Shown piece after piece: positions 32,177 through 41,057 of a stretch of 64,000 nucleotides of DNA. This DNA is from Planctomycetaceae bacterium (lineage in GTDB: Bacteria > Planctomycetota > Planctomycetia > Pirellulales > Lacipirellulaceae), in contig QIKP01000039.1 in NCBI GenBank assembly GCA_003233055.1, positions 1-64,000 of the forward strand, given 5' to 3'. The notes under the pieces were generated by a model that was not told the DNA's origin, ran no database searches, and saw only the letters and a program-made list of their open reading frames with translations. Positions within the stretch are counted from its first letter, which is position 1. Each line of letters opens with the position of its first letter. The translations under genes and the position numbers were made by a program.

Positions 32177-33073
32177 ATGGCCACCGCCGAACAGTACCTT
32201 AAGCCCGAAGTGATTCGCCATATCTCTCGGCTTGACTTGCGCGCCCAGTTTATCGTCAAAGGTTTCATGCAGGGGATGCATGCGAGTCCGTTTCAGGGGT
32301 TCTCGGTCGAGTTTAGCGAGCACCGCAAGTACACGCCGGGCGACGATCCAGCGGACATCGACTGGCTTGTCTACGCCAAGACCGACAAGTACTACACCAA
32401 GAAGTTCGAGGCCGAGACCAATATCACGGGGTACCTCGCGATGGATTGCAGCCGGAGCATGGCGTACACCTATCGGCAGGATCTCACCAAGTTTGACTAC
32501 TCCATCTGCCTTGCGGCGGCGCTTTGCTATTTGATGGTTCACCAGCACGATCCGGTTGGGCTCGTCACGTTTGGCGAGAAGATCGAAAAATTCCTGAAGC
32601 CGAAGAGCAAGCGTCAGCAGATTGCCAGCGTGCTGTCGGTCCTTGCGAAGCTGGAGCCTTCCGGGAAAACCGACATTGCGAAGAGCCTTACCCAACTCGC
32701 CGCGATGCTCAAGCATGCCAGTTTGATAATGGTCTTTACCGATTTGCTTGGCGACACCGATGAGACGATCGCCTCGCTCCGGCAGCTTCGGCATGGTGGG
32801 AACGACGTGATTCTTTTCCACATCCTGGACGAGGCGGAAGTCGCCTTTCCGTTTAACGGGCTCGTGGAACTCGAAGAACCTGAGACGCATGACAAGCTGG
32901 AAGTCGACGCCGACAATTTCCGAAGCGATTACTTGGAAGAAGTCGCGGCCTTCCGTGAGCGCTACCGTGCCGAGTGCTTCCAAAGCGGGATCGACTACGT
33001 CCCATTGGATACCAGCATGCCGTTCGACAAAGCACTGACCGAGTATTTGGTGATGCGTCGCGGAAGAGCGTAG
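32177..33073 (+). CDS. DUF58 domain protein
   Basis: A 298-residue DUF58 protein, the usual partner of MoxR. The family core GMHASPFQGFSVEFSEHRKYTPGDDPADIDWLVYAKTDKYYTKKFEAET is followed by a VWA-like part with a MIDAS-type DCSRSM (residues near 90). It has no membrane helix, unlike longer DUF58 proteins, so it is probably cytoplasmic or peripheral. The next gene starts about 100 bp later on the same strand. ATG at 32177. Confidence 0.9.
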   Translation: MATAEQYLKPEVIRHISRLDLRAQFIVKGFMQGMHASPFQGFSVEFSEHRKYTPGDDPADIDWLVYAKTDKYYTKKFEAETNITGYLAMDCSRSMAYTYRQDLTKFDYSICLAAALCYLMVHQHDPVGLVTFGEKIEKFLKPKSKRQQIASVLSVLAKLEPSGKTDIAKSLTQLAAMLKHASLIMVFTDLLGDTDETIASLRQLRHGGNDVILFHILDEAEVAFPFNGLVELEEPETHDKLEVDADNFRSDYLEEVAAFRERYRAECFQSGIDYVPLDTSMPFDKALTEYLVMRRGRA

Positions 33074-33175
33074 CAAGTGAGCCGGGTCGTCCCCGACCCC
33101 GGTGGCATTCGCATTGATTTCATAACCTGGCTCGCTACGACCTGGCTCACCTCACCACGACGAACTTTTGCATCC

Positions 33176-35320
33176 ATGTCCTTTCTCACTCCAGCATTAC
33201 TTGGCGGAATGGCGCTCATGGCTTTGCCCATCGTGCTGCACCTGGTGATGCGCCGTGAGCCGAAGAAGGTGGAATTCCCCGCGTTGCGATTTGTTCGTGC
33301 CCGGCAATCGACCAACCAGCACCGGTTGCAATTGCGGCACTGGCTGCTGCTCGCATTGCGGTGCCTGTTTGTGTTGCTGCTGGCGCTCGCGCTGGCGAGG
33401 CCCGTGCTGCGAGGGTCGGGACTCTTGGGAGGGGGCGATGCGGGGCTAGCGGCGGCGCTGGTCTTCGACACCTCTCCTCGGATGCAGTATCGCCAAAAGA
33501 ACACCACCCGACTCGACGCCGCGAAAGAAATGGCCGGCTGGTTGCTGGAGCAACTTCCGGCCAAGGCCCAGGTCGCCATCGTCGATCCGGGCCGTGCGCG
33601 ACGGGCCAAGCTGGCCGACCGCGATCGGGCGATCCTCCGCACCGAGCGGCTTCACCTCTCCGCTGCCACTCCCTCTCTGGCCGATGCGATCGCCGATGCG
33701 ATCGGTCTTGTCCACGAACGGCCCGACCACCGTCGCGAGGTCTATGTCTTCACCGACTTGGCCGAAGTGGTTTGGAACGATACGGCGTTGGCTCGCATTG
33801 GCGAGTCGCTCGATGCGGCGAAGGGAGTAAATCTCTACTTGGTCGACGTTGGTGTTCTCCAACCAGGGAATGTCGGCCTCGGCGCGGTCGAGCTCTCCGC
33901 CGAGCATTTGGCGACGGGCGAGCCGCTCACGCTGCAAACCAACCTCCACCGCACCGGGGCTGTCGGCTCTGGCAACGTGAAGGTCGAACTCTGGGTTGCC
34001 GGCGCCGATCGCCAGCCGGAGAAACGGGGCGAACGATTCGTCGACTTCGACGCGCCGGGCGACGCGACGACCAACGCCATCGAGTTCCCCCTTGCGGGCC
34101 TTGGTCCCGGTCTGCATCAAGGTTCCTTGCGCGTGCTCGGCGACGACCCGCTCCCGATCGACAACCGACGGTACTTTACCATCCATGTGGAGACGCCGCC
34201 GCGGCTTCTTCTTGTCGGTCGCAGCGACAAAAGCCGACTGCTGCTACGCGAAGCGCTCGCCCCTCGTTCCCTTGCGCAGACCGCCGCGCCACGTTTCGAG
34301 TGCGAATCGATCGACCTTGATCGGCTCTCGGCCAGACAACTCGCCACGTTCGATGCGGTGGCGCTCGTCGATCCTTCCTCCCCTTCGAACAAAGCATGGC
34401 GACAACTGTCGGACTTCGTGCAATCGGGCGGCGGGCTGGCGATTTTTTTAGGGCGCAACGCCGTCGGGCACTTGGATCATTTCAACGGCCCCGCAGCAAG
34501 GCTCCTGTTGCCAGGCCAACTCAAGTGGGTTTCTAGCACCCCCCGGTACTTGCAACCGAGGAGCTACGAACACCCGGTACTGAAGGGGCTGGCCGACATC
34601 GGTTCGGCGACTCCCTGGCCAGCGTTCCCCGTTTTCAAGAGCTGGCAACTCGGCACGCTCGACCCGACCGCAGTGGTGGTTGCCCGGTTTGCGGATGGTT
34701 CGCCAGCGATTGTCGAAGGGATGTTTGGTTCGGGACGCGTGTTGCTCATGGCGACGTCCGTTTCCGATTCAGCCAGCGGTGCCCCGTGGAACCTGCTGCC
34801 GACCAACCCCGACCCATGGCCCTTCCTCGCGCTGGTCGAGGGAATGGCCGACTACTTGGTCGGTGCCGACCATCGTCCTCTTAACTTCGCATCGGGCCGC
34901 GTCGCGTCGCTCCCACTCCCGCGAGGAAGCAACCTGGCAACCTACGTACTGATCCCTCCCACGAGCGACCCGTTGCCGCAAAGTCTTGCTCCGGGACAAA
35001 CGGAGATCGTCATCACCAGTACCGACGAAGTCGGCAACTATCGCGTTACGTCGGGTGGCCAAGGGGCCAGGCTTAATCGCGGGTTTACCGTGAATGCTTC
35101 CGGTGATGTCGGGCGTCTCGACCGCGCCGCATCCCGTACTATCACGGAAAGCTTGGGAAAAGACCGCGTCAAAATTTCCCGCCAACGCCAAGAACTCGCC
35201 AGCACCATCGACGTCGGTCGTGTCGGGCGAGAGCTTTACCCTTGGATCATCGTCCTGGTGGCGATCGCTTTTGGCTGCGAACAATGGCTGGCCGATCGAT
35301 TTTATGGAGAAAGGAATTAG
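33176..35320 (+). CDS. BatA-type membrane protein with VWA-like domain
   Basis: About 714 residues from ATG 33176. The N-terminal BatA region SFLTPALLGGMALMALPIVLHLVMRREPKKVEFPALRFVR and a second helix (WLLLALRCLFVLLLALALARPVL) precede a VWA-like fold, whose MIDAS site looks degenerate (VFDTSPRMQYRQ). A further GATase-like fold follows (LATFDAVALVDPSSPSNKAWRQLSDFVQSGGGLAIFLGRNA). A last helix, LYPWIIVLVAIAFGCEQWLADRFYG, ends the protein. Such proteins are inner-membrane partners of MoxR. The GTG start of the track (33077) gives a poorly conserved lead. Confidence 0.85.
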   Translation: MSFLTPALLGGMALMALPIVLHLVMRREPKKVEFPALRFVRARQSTNQHRLQLRHWLLLALRCLFVLLLALALARPVLRGSGLLGGGDAGLAAALVFDTSPRMQYRQKNTTRLDAAKEMAGWLLEQLPAKAQVAIVDPGRARRAKLADRDRAILRTERLHLSAATPSLADAIADAIGLVHERPDHRREVYVFTDLAEVVWNDTALARIGESLDAAKGVNLYLVDVGVLQPGNVGLGAVELSAEHLATGEPLTLQTNLHRTGAVGSGNVKVELWVAGADRQPEKRGERFVDFDAPGDATTNAIEFPLAGLGPGLHQGSLRVLGDDPLPIDNRRYFTIHVETPPRLLLVGRSDKSRLLLREALAPRSLAQTAAPRFECESIDLDRLSARQLATFDAVALVDPSSPSNKAWRQLSDFVQSGGGLAIFLGRNAVGHLDHFNGPAARLLLPGQLKWVSSTPRYLQPRSYEHPVLKGLADIGSATPWPAFPVFKSWQLGTLDPTAVVVARFADGSPAIVEGMFGSGRVLLMATSVSDSASGAPWNLLPTNPDPWPFLALVEGMADYLVGADHRPLNFASGRVASLPLPRGSNLATYVLIPPTSDPLPQSLAPGQTEIVITSTDEVGNYRVTSGGQGARLNRGFTVNASGDVGRLDRAASRTITESLGKDRVKISRQRQELASTIDVGRVGRELYPWIIVLVAIAFGCEQWLADRFYGERN

Positions 35321-35390
35321 CGATGCCGGCGTCTCCTTCCTCGGTCGTAGAAATCGGGTCGGAATGACCCAAAGGTAGTCCCCCTACTTC

Positions 35391-37712
35391 ATGCACCTCA
35401 CCTACCATCCCGTTGGCGGCTATGGGTTCGTGGCGATGATCGCCGCGTTGCTGCTGGTGCTCCTTGCGCGCGTCGGGCCGCAGCATGTCGAGCTACCTTT
35501 CGGGCGCAAGCTGACGCTGAAGATGCTGCGAGTTGGTGCGATCTTGCTACTGATCATCGCGATGCTTCGCCCGACGTTTCAGTTCACGCGATCGGTACCG
35601 CAAGACGCCACCCTGCTGGTGCTGATCGACCGCTCGCGCAGCATGCAGGTCGAGGATTCCCTCGACAACCGATCCCGCTGGGACGCGGTAAAACTGGTGC
35701 TGGGCGAAGCGTCGGACCATTTTGAGTCGATGAGCGACCACTGGACCGTTACCCCCTACACCTTCGCCGAAACCCTCGACCCCCTGGCGGGCTCGCTTCA
35801 GCGGGCCGGTGCATCTCCTCCAGGTCGTGCGATGGAAGCCCTCTCCCCCACGGGCGACCAATCGGCACTCGGTGCCGCACTCCAGGAACTCCTCGAGCGC
35901 GAGGGGGACGAGCGGCTTCGTGGCCTGCTCCTCCTCAGCGACGGTGCCCAGCGCGCCGTACCGCCACTTGATGCGGCTCCGCAACTCGTCGCCCGGCAGT
36001 TTGCCGCCGAGTCGATCCCGATCTACACCTTCTGTTTCGGTCAATCGGGCGGTAGCGACCGTGCCGACCTCGCCATCGAAGACATGCTCAGTAGCGGTGC
36101 CATCTTTGCCGGCGCCCCGATGCGAGTCACGGGACAACTACGGGCCGTAGGGTACGCCAACCGCTTGGCCAAAGTGCAATTGCTGTGGGAAAACGAGGAA
36201 GGCGAAATGGAAGTCGTCGACACCCTACAGCAAACAATCGCCCTCGCCGATAGCCGGACACCCTTGTCGCTGAGCCACACGCCCGAAATTCCCGGCGAGT
36301 ACAAGTTGACGCTCCGGGTCGTTGCGCCCGAGGGAGAGCTCATCACCACCAACAACGAAGCGAGCACGTTTGTCACGGTTCGCGAGGGGGGGATCCAGGT
36401 CCTCTACCTGAGCGGTGCGACCCGAATCCGTGGCGGGCCTGGTCTGGAGCAACGATTCGTCCGAAGCACCCTGGCCGAGTCCCCCGACTTGCTCGTCACC
36501 CGCCGAGTGATGAACTACCGACGGACCCGGATCGACTTTCGCAAGGAATTTCAGCCCGAAGGGTACGATGTGGTGATGCTCGACAATGTCGACAAGGACG
36601 CGATGAACAGCGAAAGCTGGAAGGCCCTGGCCGATCGAGTTCGTGCGGGGACAGGGCTCTACATGGGGGGCGGGTTTCATAGTTTCGGGCCGGGTGGTTT
36701 TCGTACGTCGCCTCTCGCCGCGGTGCTGCCGATCGGCATTGGACCAGCCGAGCGACAGAACTTTCGCGACTCGCTGCGCGACGACGTGCATGTCGCGGGT
36801 CCCCTTAAAATGCAACCGACCGATCCGCTCGGCATGGCGCACCCGATCATGCAACTCGCCTCGAGCGGGAAATTGCTCCCGGTCTGGCGCGAACTCCCAC
36901 CGCTTGACGGCGCGAATCTTTTTTCAAAAAACCGCCTCAAGCCCAACTCACAGATTCTCGCCGAAACGGCGGACGCCCATCGCCGTCCGCTCCTGGTGGC
37001 GGGCCAAGCGGGCGCGGGACGGACGCTTGCCTTTGCGGGTGACTCGACCTGGCGTTGGCAACTCGAGGGCAAGGGCGATGCGCACCGGCGATTTTGGCGA
37101 CAAGTGGTGCTCTGGCTTGCAAAAAAAGAGGGCCAACCCGAAGGCGATGTCTGGATCGATCTCGCCATGCGCCGGGTGAGCCGGGGCGGACGAATCGACG
37201 TCGAAGTCGGATCGTCCCTTGCTCCCCCCTCAGGAGCCAATGACAGCAGCGGAGCCCCCATTGAACTGCAAGTATCGATCCTCGACCCTGCCGGCAACCG
37301 CCAGTCACTCGCCACGGTAGCCACGGCCAAAGGCAGCCGCACGGGGACTTTCACCGCCACCGACCAGATGGGCGACTACGTGGCGGAAGTCGTTGCCAGC
37401 CGTGAAGGCAAGGAGTTGGGCCGGGCCCGCGCAAGGTTCCTCGTGCCAACACAAGATCTGGAACTCGACCGCCCTGGTGCCGAGCCCGCACTGCTCGCTG
37501 GCCTTGCCCGAATCACCGAAGCGGCAGGCGGCCAATCTTTCGCCCCCGAGGAGCTACCGCAATTAATTCGTGAACTCGCCAACGAACCACCCGAAGTAAG
37601 GACCGAAGTGATCGAGCGGCAAACCTACTGGGACAAGTGGCCCTTCTTTTTGCTCTTCGTCGGACTGGTTGGCGCGGAATGGTTTCTCCGCAAGCGATGG
37701 GGGTTGGTTTAG
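35391..37712 (+). CDS. Membrane VWA protein with glutamine-amidotransferase-like domain
   Basis: A 773-residue protein. Two N-terminal helices (FVAMIAALLLVLLARV; MLRVGAILLLIIAMLRPTF) precede a VWA domain with an intact MIDAS-type motif LIDRSRSMQ. An Ig-like part follows (GEYKLTLRVVAPEGELITTNNEASTFVTV), then a GATase1-like part (GYDVVMLDNVDKDAMNSESWKALADRVRAGTGLYMGGGFHSFGPGGF). A C-terminal helix (WPFFLLFVGLVGAEWFLRKRWG) closes it. This is the common last member of planctomycete MoxR-BatA clusters. The most likely role is as a membrane receptor or scaffold for the ATPase. Two opposed family A palindromes follow the stop. Confidence 0.87.
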   Translation: MHLTYHPVGGYGFVAMIAALLLVLLARVGPQHVELPFGRKLTLKMLRVGAILLLIIAMLRPTFQFTRSVPQDATLLVLIDRSRSMQVEDSLDNRSRWDAVKLVLGEASDHFESMSDHWTVTPYTFAETLDPLAGSLQRAGASPPGRAMEALSPTGDQSALGAALQELLEREGDERLRGLLLLSDGAQRAVPPLDAAPQLVARQFAAESIPIYTFCFGQSGGSDRADLAIEDMLSSGAIFAGAPMRVTGQLRAVGYANRLAKVQLLWENEEGEMEVVDTLQQTIALADSRTPLSLSHTPEIPGEYKLTLRVVAPEGELITTNNEASTFVTVREGGIQVLYLSGATRIRGGPGLEQRFVRSTLAESPDLLVTRRVMNYRRTRIDFRKEFQPEGYDVVMLDNVDKDAMNSESWKALADRVRAGTGLYMGGGFHSFGPGGFRTSPLAAVLPIGIGPAERQNFRDSLRDDVHVAGPLKMQPTDPLGMAHPIMQLASSGKLLPVWRELPPLDGANLFSKNRLKPNSQILAETADAHRRPLLVAGQAGAGRTLAFAGDSTWRWQLEGKGDAHRRFWRQVVLWLAKKEGQPEGDVWIDLAMRRVSRGGRIDVEVGSSLAPPSGANDSSGAPIELQVSILDPAGNRQSLATVATAKGSRTGTFTATDQMGDYVAEVVASREGKELGRARARFLVPTQDLELDRPGAEPALLAGLARITEAAGGQSFAPEELPQLIRELANEPPEVRTEVIERQTYWDKWPFFLLFVGLVGAEWFLRKRWGLV

Positions 37713-37720
37713 GTCGTTGT

Positions 37721-37784
37721 CTAGCCGACAAGCTACGTCTTGTCGGTTATGTTGGACCTCCGACGAGACGTAGCTCGTCGGCTA
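37721..37784. repeat. Two opposed family A palindromes (copies A3, A4)
   Basis: CTAGCCGACAAGCTACGTCTTGTCGG (37721-37746) and CCGACGAGACGTAGCTCGTCGGCTAC (37759-37784) lie head to head 13 bp apart. A3 has paired substitutions in both arms. They may terminate transcription of the VWA gene. Confidence 0.8.
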
Positions 37785-37839
37785 CTGTATCTAAAACCTG
37801 AGTGTCGTGACACGACCGTACCACTTATACTAAACGCCC

Positions 37840-39393
37840 ATGCCCAGCCGGACCAATACCTACCGATTCCTCCTCTTTGCCCTCCTTGGCATCGCCGCCT
37901 ACCTCGCGATTACCCTGCCGCCGAAGGTCATGGAGCAGTACAACGTGGCCGCCGAGCGGAGTGCGGTGATTGGCTACCTGTACTTGGCCATCGTTAGCGC
38001 TGGGGCAATCGTGCTGGGTTGGCTTACCTGCTTGATTCTCTGGCGAGTCTGGCGAAACACACGACGCAAGGAAATCTCCGAACGCCGCCGAGGAAAAAAC
38101 CCGAACCAGCTTTCCGCAGCCGACAAGCGGGCCGAAGTGGCCGACAATCTAGAGACCGGGCGAGAGTTTGCCGCCACAGGGGGAATTAACGATGCGGTGC
38201 GGGCGGAGATCGAAAAGGCGGTCGCCCAGATGGAGGCCAAACGCGAGGCAGAGCGGCTTGAAATCGTCGCGTTCGGGGCAATCTCTAGCGGCAAGTCGTC
38301 GCTGCTCAACGCGCTGGCCGGACGCGACGTCTTTCGCACCAACGTCGTGGGCGGGACAACCATCGCTCAAAGCCAAATCGCGTGGCCCGGCAGCGACAAA
38401 GTGATCCTTACCGACACCCCCGGCCTGGCCGAAGTCGCCGGCGAAGCACGCGGCAAGGGTGCGGCCGACGCCGCCAAAAATGCCGATCTCATTCTCATGG
38501 TGGTCGACGGGCCGCTGCGAGACTACGAACATGAGCTACTGGTGTCGCTCGCCGGTATGGAAAAGCGAGTCCTCGTCTGCCTCAACAAGGCCGATTGGTT
38601 TACCGACGAAGAACGTGCCGAACTGTGTGACCAGATCGCGACCCAGGTCGAGTCGCTTGTCGATGCGGAGGACGTCGTGAGTGTTCGCTCTCAGTCGGTC
38701 GAGCGACCGATCGTAAAAATTTTGCCCGATGGAACCGAGACAGAGGGAACCGTTACCGAGCCGCCCAATATCGAACCCCTTGCGTCGCGACTCTTGCAAA
38801 TCGTTTCCCAAGAACGTGAATCGCTTCTCCTCGCCAATCTTCTGATGCAATCGCGAGGATTGGTCGACGACGCCAAGGAGCGAGTCCTCGCGGCACTCGA
38901 CGACGAAGCGGAACGCGTGGTAAACCGGTACATGTGGGCTGCCGCCGGCGCCACGGCGGTCAATCCGGTGCCGCTCCTCGACATAGCGGGCGGGACGGCA
39001 ATTACGGTGAAGATGGTTCTCGACTTAGCGGCCATCTACAAGCAGAAGATCGACTCGGAAACGATCATCGAACTTCTGTCGCAGCTTACCAAGAGCCTCC
39101 TCGTCCTACTCGGTGCAAGCGCCGCGGCCCCCATGCTCATCGGATCGATCGGCACACTCCTTAAAACCATCCCCGGCATCGGCACCCTTGCGGGAGGTAT
39201 GCTTGTGGGTCTTGCACAGGCTCTGGTGACCCGCTGGATTGGCCGGGTCTTCATGCAATACTTCCGCCACGAGATGCAGCCCCCCGCAGGCGGCTTCGCC
39301 GAACTGGCCCGCCGAGAATGGAGCAAAGTCACCCAACCCGAACAACTGAGGAAACTAATCGTAACGGGCCGAAAGATGCTCCGCGATGATTAG
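37840..39393 (+). CDS. Membrane GTPase with C-terminal DUF697-like domain
   Basis: A 517-residue protein. Two N-terminal membrane helices (FLLFALLGIAAYLAITLP; YLYLAIVSAGAIVLGWLTCLILW) are followed by a basic linker and an Era/dynamin-like G domain: G1 GAISSGKSSLLNAL, G2 Thr in GGTTIAQSQ, G3 DTPGL, G4 NKAD. The C-terminal hydrophobic part (NPVPLLDIAGGTAITVKMVLDLAAIYKQ...GIGTLAGGMLVGLAQALVTRWIGRVFMQYF) resembles DUF697. Similar GTPases are thought to work on membranes, but the target is unknown. A related GTPase gene follows 125 bp downstream, which suggests a pair. Confidence 0.82.
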   Translation: MPSRTNTYRFLLFALLGIAAYLAITLPPKVMEQYNVAAERSAVIGYLYLAIVSAGAIVLGWLTCLILWRVWRNTRRKEISERRRGKNPNQLSAADKRAEVADNLETGREFAATGGINDAVRAEIEKAVAQMEAKREAERLEIVAFGAISSGKSSLLNALAGRDVFRTNVVGGTTIAQSQIAWPGSDKVILTDTPGLAEVAGEARGKGAADAAKNADLILMVVDGPLRDYEHELLVSLAGMEKRVLVCLNKADWFTDEERAELCDQIATQVESLVDAEDVVSVRSQSVERPIVKILPDGTETEGTVTEPPNIEPLASRLLQIVSQERESLLLANLLMQSRGLVDDAKERVLAALDDEAERVVNRYMWAAAGATAVNPVPLLDIAGGTAITVKMVLDLAAIYKQKIDSETIIELLSQLTKSLLVLLGASAAAPMLIGSIGTLLKTIPGIGTLAGGMLVGLAQALVTRWIGRVFMQYFRHEMQPPAGGFAELARREWSKVTQPEQLRKLIVTGRKMLRDD

Positions 39394-39439
39394 GAAAGAA
39401 GAGGAACACGAAAGCGCTGATGCCCAGTTATTGAAAGAA

Positions 39440-39504
39440 GGAACACTAATCTTCGCTAATCTCCACTAATAGAATTAGCGCCGATTAGCGAAGATTAGTG
39501 TTCC
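39440..39504. repeat. Family C hairpin with perfect 22-bp arms (copy C4)
   Basis: GGAACACTAATCTTCGCTAATC (39440-39461) is the exact reverse complement of GATTAGCGAAGATTAGTGTTCC (39483-39504), with partial pairing in the 21-nt centre. It lies 13 bases before the ATG of the second GTPase gene. Confidence 0.9.
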
Positions 39505-39517
39505 CCAAAACGACCTT

Positions 39518-40870
39518 ATGGCCGATTCCGAAACCCAAAATGCGACCACAACCGACGACCACCAGCTTACCGATGCGCTGGAGGCGGTGGAGCATGCGCT
39601 GGGGCAATTGGACGATTGCTCCGAAAAGGAACGGGAGGCGCTCGCCGCCGACATACGCAGCCTTCACGACATGCTCGACAAACTGCGAGGCGGGAAAGTG
39701 CATATTGCCGTCTTTGGCGAAATCAGCACGGGAAAAAGCGCGCTCATCAACGCCTTGGTTGGCAAAGAAGTCGCCGACGTGAGCATTCGTGGAGGGTGGA
39801 CCAAGGACGTTTGGCATGTCCCGTGGGAGGCGGACGGGTACGAGGTGCCTGGGTTCGAGGACTCGGGCGTCGTGCTTCTTGATACGCCAGGACTCAACGA
39901 AGTCGATGGTGCGGCGCGGACCGAGATGTCGCGAGACACTGCCGAGCGGGCCGACTTGGTGCTCTTCGTCACCGACTCCGATCTCAACGAAACCGAATAC
40001 TCGGCACTCGTGGAACTCGCAAGCGGGCACAAGCCGATCCTTCTCGTGGTCAACAAGACCGATCTTTACACCGAGGAGCAGTTGGATGATTTGCTCACGC
40101 TTTTTCGCGGCTCGCGGCTCGCGGGGATCGTCGAGCCGGAGAACATTGTTTGCGTCGCGGCAGATCCCCGCCCCGTCGAATACCACATCGAGTCGCCCGG
40201 CGGCCAAGTCCGAAAGGAATGGCGAGAGCCGGAGCCTGATATCGGCGCGCTGCGGGCAAGAATCCTGGAAGTGCTTGCCCACGATGGATCGGACCTGATC
40301 GCCCTCAACGCAACGATGTTTGCCGCCGACCGAAGTGATCGGGTCGGCGCACTGCGCGTGCAGATGCGTGCCGACCGGGCGACGAGCATCGTCTGGAGCT
40401 ACGCGGTGGTCAAGTCGCTTGCGGTGTCGCTCAACCCAGGTGCCGTCCTCGACGTACTGGGAGGAACCGCCGTCGATGCCGCCATGGTCGCCACGCTCGG
40501 CAAAGTCTACGGCATCGAAATCACAACCGCCAACGCTCGGCAACTGGTGACCTCCATCCTCAAAGCAGCTGGCTGGGTCATGCTGGGAGAAGCGGTCGTG
40601 AGCTACGTTTCGAGCTTTTTCAAAGGTCTCACCTGGGGCGGCAGCACGGCCATCTCCGCACTCCCCCAAGGCGCGGCAGCCGGCTACGGCTCGTACATCG
40701 TCGGGCAAGCAGCTCGGTACTACTTCGAGCATGGTGCAAGCTGGGGTGAAAAAAGCGCCAAGCGAGTCGTGAGCCGCATCCTTGAAAATACCGATAAGCA
40801 ATCCGTCATCGACCACCTGCGGACCGAAATCAAAAGCAAACTATCCGAGAACCGGTACTCGGCCAAATGA
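39518..40870 (+). CDS. Dynamin-like GTPase, second of a pair
   Basis: A 450-residue GTPase. After an acidic helical N-terminus (about residues 1-55) the G domain shows G1 GEISTGKSALINAL, a TKDVW stretch in the switch I region, G3 DTPGLNEVDG and G4 NKTD. The C-terminal half is a hydrophobic, glycine-rich domain (LNPGAVLDVLGGTAVDAAMVATLGKVYGIEITTANARQLV...GWVMLGEAVVSYVSSFFKGL), similar in plan to the neighbouring GTPase. It lacks N-terminal membrane helices. The two proteins probably act together, perhaps as a hetero-oligomer on the membrane. Translation may be affected by the strong hairpin right before the start codon. Confidence 0.82.
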   Translation: MADSETQNATTTDDHQLTDALEAVEHALGQLDDCSEKEREALAADIRSLHDMLDKLRGGKVHIAVFGEISTGKSALINALVGKEVADVSIRGGWTKDVWHVPWEADGYEVPGFEDSGVVLLDTPGLNEVDGAARTEMSRDTAERADLVLFVTDSDLNETEYSALVELASGHKPILLVVNKTDLYTEEQLDDLLTLFRGSRLAGIVEPENIVCVAADPRPVEYHIESPGGQVRKEWREPEPDIGALRARILEVLAHDGSDLIALNATMFAADRSDRVGALRVQMRADRATSIVWSYAVVKSLAVSLNPGAVLDVLGGTAVDAAMVATLGKVYGIEITTANARQLVTSILKAAGWVMLGEAVVSYVSSFFKGLTWGGSTAISALPQGAAAGYGSYIVGQAARYYFEHGASWGEKSAKRVVSRILENTDKQSVIDHLRTEIKSKLSENRYSAK

Positions 40871-41057
40871 GACGGGTGCGGTGCCAACCCAGGACGTTGA
40901 GAGTGCCATTCAACGGGATTCAAGCCGGCATCCTCTTTTGCCCATAGAATGGAAGTTCATCCGACTGAGGCAGAGTGCAGGAGCCTCCTCGGCTATGATT
41001 CGTGGGATTGGTTCGATCGTGGTTTCCCTGCCTTGGCCTCCCACGAACGGCTATCGT

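Noticed and set aside
39485-40816. 443-residue ORF on the minus strand
   Set aside because: It mirrors the second GTPase gene; only the plus strand has G1, G3 and G4 motifs.
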